A program made the translations under genes and the position numbers. The notes below the pieces were generated by a model. That model did no database searches and was not told the DNA's origin. It was given only the letters and a program-made list of their open reading frames with translations. From Plectosphaerella cucumerina (lineage: Eukaryota; Ascomycota; Sordariomycetes; Glomerellales; Plectosphaerellaceae), in contig JAGPXD010000003.1 in the NCBI GenBank assembly GCA_020746995.1, positions 1,364,001 to 1,428,000 on the forward strand: a DNA stretch of 64,000 nt, given 5' to 3'. Of the stretch, positions 61,140 to 64,000 are shown one piece after another (position 1 is the stretch's first letter; each line of letters starts with the position of its first letter).

Positions 61140-61571
61140 GAAGGAAATTATCATGCAGGGCATGGAGAGCATGGTGACGAACAGCATGGTGACGACGAGC
61201 ATGGAGACGATAGGCCGCCGGACATGCCAGTTATTTTGATGACGGTGGAGGTCGGTTTTCGGGTACTGGAGCCCCCCCGGACATCACTTCTCCGGAGATG
61301 GTTGAGTCGTCGTTGATACAGGCGTCGTGGAGTTTAGGGAAGAAGGTTTTTGTCATCCCGCACGCACAACATGGCATAGGATCATGAGCGATCGGTACTT
61401 TTCACGGTAGCGGCTCATGCACAGTGGCTAGCCAGCGTTACGACAGGATCACTGTTATGATACCGGATGCAGGCTACATCACGCCTGAAATGTAAGGCAT
61501 TGCTTTTTATGATGATTGTATTATTATTGAGTTTGCTATCATTAAGACGTGCCAGATCCAGCTCTGGGGTA
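61140..61571. other. Convergent 3' flanks
   Basis: 0.43 kb with an imperfect short repeat agcatggtgacga/agcatggagacga near 61168-61210. Nothing else seen. Confidence 0.5.
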
Positions 61572-61935
61572 TTAGTTGGAGAACTTGTCAGGAACGTTCT
61601 TGCTGTGGACGCATATTTGTCAGTGTGCTGTTGAACTGTGCGGATGAGGCTCGACTCACCCAGTTGCCTTCTCGAAGGCGCCGCGGCCAGCATCGGTGAT
61701 CTTCTCCTGCTGGCCGGCGTTGACGTTGTAGCCGGACTTCTGGACGCCAGCGCCGAAGGCTGAGGCAACGTCAGTATGAGAGAATGTAGTTCAGGAAGAC
61801 AGGCGACTCACCCTTGTCGACGTAGTCCTGCTGGCCACCGGCGCCGCTGGGCTGGCCGTGGGGCTGGGTGTTGACCTGCTGGTTGGCGCTGCTGCCGCCG
61901 GTGACCTTCTCAGCTGCCTTCTTGAGAGCGTCCAT
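61572..61935 (-). CDS. Small conserved fungal stress-type protein
   Basis: Exons 61935..61812, 61759..61660, 61602..61572; 84 residues; phases agree. Sequence begins MDALKKAAEKVTGGSSANQQ, then QQDYVDKAFGAGVQKSGYNV, KITDAGRGAFEKATGKNVP and ends DKFSN. The QDYVDK and KVTD/KITD...FEKATGK-x-VPDKFSN pattern marks a widespread family of small, hydrophilic, LEA-like fungal proteins often named from stress or starvation induction. Cytosolic, no TM. A tataag lies about 110 bp upstream. Exact function is not known. Confidence 0.82.
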
Positions 61936-63158
61936 TGTGATGGGATAGGTTGGTTGAAGTGGTTTGGATGTGTTTTGTGTAGGGAGGAGAGGTGTGTATG
62001 AATACGGAGACTGTGCCTGGCTAATGGAGGCGGGATGAGGGGTTCTTATAGGAAAATCGAGATTCCATCTGGCGTGTGCTTGTCTAGCTTCGAGGAGGTG
62101 GCCTGTCACGCCTACGAGATCGATCCCCTGGCCAGCTGGGCTCCCTCCATCACCCCGAGCTTCCGTCCCCATCCCCGCTTGTGACGGAAGCATCCATGGC
62201 GTGGATGACGTTGCTGTGTCGCGGGGGATGGTGGTTGGCGTCTGACCCCGGGCGGGCTGAGTGGTAGGCGAGAAGCTTAATCGTGGCGCGTCTGCGGGTT
62301 TGTGTCGACCGAGAGACTCGCCGGGGGAGGGGCGGCGGCGGGGGTCGTGGTCGATCGCATGTGGTCCCCCAAGACGTCACACTGGAGCCCCCTCCTTCAA
62401 AGCTGGCCTGGAGGAAGTGAGACGGCAGTCTGAGTGCCGGTCTGCCGGGGGTGCTGGGCCCCTCTCTGTGAGACACCGCGGGCTTCCCGGTTTCTGGGCC
62501 GGGATGGACTCCGCTGGGAAGACGTGCTGGAGGGAGGGGGGGAAACTGGGATGTTAGCTTGCAGTGTGCAGCTGAAAAGCCAAGCCGAATGAAGCTTTGG
62601 CGCGGCCAGGACGTCAGAACGTCGGCTGCTGCGGCAGATTTAGCTCGGGGATCTACCGGGTGAGGAGGGGGCGATTGCGGCTCGTGGGGAGCCGGGAGGC
62701 CTTGGCTGGCTGGCTTGGAAGCAAGGCCCGTCAACGATTGCGCGGTCCCTGACGATGTTAAGGAGGGTCAAGCACGTGGATACGGAGGGCGATCTGTCAG
62801 AGCCGGATGTCCAGATCAGGGGTCCTGTGAGGGTACGGTGGAGGCATGAAGTCATACAACAAGGATGGACAGGTTGTGAGATTGATATCTGTAAATAAAC
62901 TGCAGTAGCTGCGTTGAAGCTGGCGATCAATTCCAGTCGATGGTCGTAGCCATCCATTGCCTCCAGAAAACGCCGATAAATGCATCCTCGACATGTCGCC
63001 ATGTCGTTCCTTTCTCGCACCGGAGATTCGCCTTCGCTTTCGTACAGTGGTATGATTCGAACAAAAAGAGCAGCATATGCCGAAGATGGCGGATATGTCA
63101 AGACATGGCAGGCGTTAGATACGGGTCGTAAGAAATGCGATCAAGCGATCAGGATGGG
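61936..63158. other. Intergenic, no gene seen
   Basis: 1.2 kb; G/C-rich frames at 62150-62734 and 62640-63101 lack similarity. Promoter of the small stress-type gene. Confidence 0.5.
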
Positions 63159-63823
63159 CTATGCGGCCACGAAGACCTGGTAGGCGATGACCATGATCCA
63201 TAGCAGGAAGATGCAGCCGACGATGCAAAAGGCGAAGATGGCTTGCCACGTTTGGCCTGTTCAACGTTAGCATTACGCGAGACATGGCCTTGGGGAAGAA
63301 CGGACAGATACTCCGCTGCTGCAACCACGCCAGCGTCGACATACTGGCCCCAACGGGGTTCTGGCTAAAGACAGCCAGGTTACAGTTCCCCTGTATCGAG
63401 CCGTCTGGGCCAAAGAGCTGCACCGACACGACGACGGTGCCTACCATCCACAGCACGAAGAGCATGAATGCGCCGATCATGACGATGGCTGGCAATAGGC
63501 GCTGGTTGAAGACGAGCCAGAGGATGATGAAGATGTATGTGACGAGCAGGGCGCCGACCGTGATGAAGTAGGGGAAGTACCTGATTGCGAATGTCAGAAG
63601 CGATACTCAAGGAGTAGAGAAGAGATACGCACCATGGCACGGGGAGGTTGAGCTGCTGCTGAACGGAGATGAAGTTTGCAAACGCGCCGATGATGAAGCA
63701 TGCTGCCGCGAGCATGACGAGGATCCAGAGGTTAAGCTGGATACCGGGCCATTGGTACCGGTGCGTCTTGACCGAGCGTCGCTCGTAGACAACGGAGTCG
63801 TCCGTTATTGTCGAAGGGGCCAT
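63159..63823 (-). CDS. Four-TM membrane protein (MARVEL-like layout)
   Basis: Exons 63823..63633, 63580..63312, 63256..63159; introns 52 and 55 nt; 185 residues. Four TM segments: LWILVMLAAACFIIGAFANF, YFITVGALLVTYIFIILWLV, AIVMIGAFMLFVLWMVGTVV and AFCIVGCIFLLWIMVIAYQV. A Cys-containing loop (GSIQGNCNLAVFSQNP) lies between TM3 and TM4. The N-terminal 28 residues are cytosolic and polar. The layout resembles fungal MARVEL-domain proteins, but the motif evidence is weak. Confidence 0.75.
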
Positions 63824-64000
63824 CTTTGCAGTTGCGCTGGTGACTTGCTGTCGGCGACTGAGAGGATGGCAATGCCGGATCGACTGCTTCTCTTTATATC
63901 GACGTCCCAGCCTCGGGCGCCGTTTGGGTCGCTACAGTACACGACAGGAGGATGAAGCTGCGCGGGCCCGTCCGTCGGGCAGCCAGTGAAGCCTTCTCGC
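63824..64000. promoter_or_regulatory. Promoter region of the four-TM gene with TATA box
   Basis: tataaag on the minus strand at 63898-63892, about 70 bp before the start codon. The window ends here. Confidence 0.55.

Overview
The window is nuclear DNA of a filamentous ascomycete (Pezizomycotina, most likely Sordariomycetes). It is GC-rich. Protein genes have short introns (mostly 46-95 nt) with GTRAGT-type donors, CTAAC/CTGAC branch sites and CAG/TAG acceptors. The gene families (Zn2Cys6 regulator, fungal Sro7, SUR7/PalI, arg-6-type acetylglutamate kinase, TMA16, AA14-like oxidase) are fungal. The species cannot be fixed from the sequence. Exon joins below were read by eye from splice signals and reading-frame phase; spans run from start to stop codon and the exons are listed in the evidence.

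Layout. 1-6.8 kb: 3' part of an Sro7/Lgl exocytosis gene, a Pro/Gln-repeat protein, and a mitochondrial acetylglutamate kinase that lacks the reductase half usual for fungal arg-6. 7-13.9 kb: Zn2Cys6 regulator, GABA/beta-alanine transaminase and methylmalonate-semialdehyde dehydrogenase; the last two are divergent and act consecutively on malonate or methylmalonate semialdehyde. 14.6-25.7 kb: membrane protein with a duplicated module, AA14-like copper oxidase, Gfo/Idh/MocA oxidoreductase, secreted S10 carboxypeptidase, Old-Yellow-Enzyme-type oxidoreductase. 26.4-32.4 kb: ankyrin protein whose ATG seems split by an intron, two uncharacterised proteins, and a long coiled-coil protein.

33.3-40.6 kb looks accessory: two related small proteins resembling stand-alone N-terminal domains of fungal STAND (NLR-like) receptors, two orphan genes, and an ankyrin protein with a long amphipathic/hydrophobic C-terminal half. 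A speculative reading is a cell-death or heterokaryon-incompatibility type module. 41-52 kb: MFS permease (with a GC-AG intron) divergent from a cytochrome P450, a SUR7-like protein, an intron-containing tRNA-Glu, a GPI-type protein with seven Cys/Trp repeats, and a Ser/Thr-rich surface protein. 52-64 kb is housekeeping: MAM33/p32, TMA16, EXO1, Ariadne RBR ubiquitin ligase, a small stress-type protein and a four-TM protein. A 33-nt poly(C) run lies at 53.58 kb.

The most notable points are the split arg-6, the divergent transaminase/dehydrogenase pair, the STAND-N-like paralogues that share an intron right after ATG, the split start codon, and the undescribed Cys/Trp-repeat surface protein.
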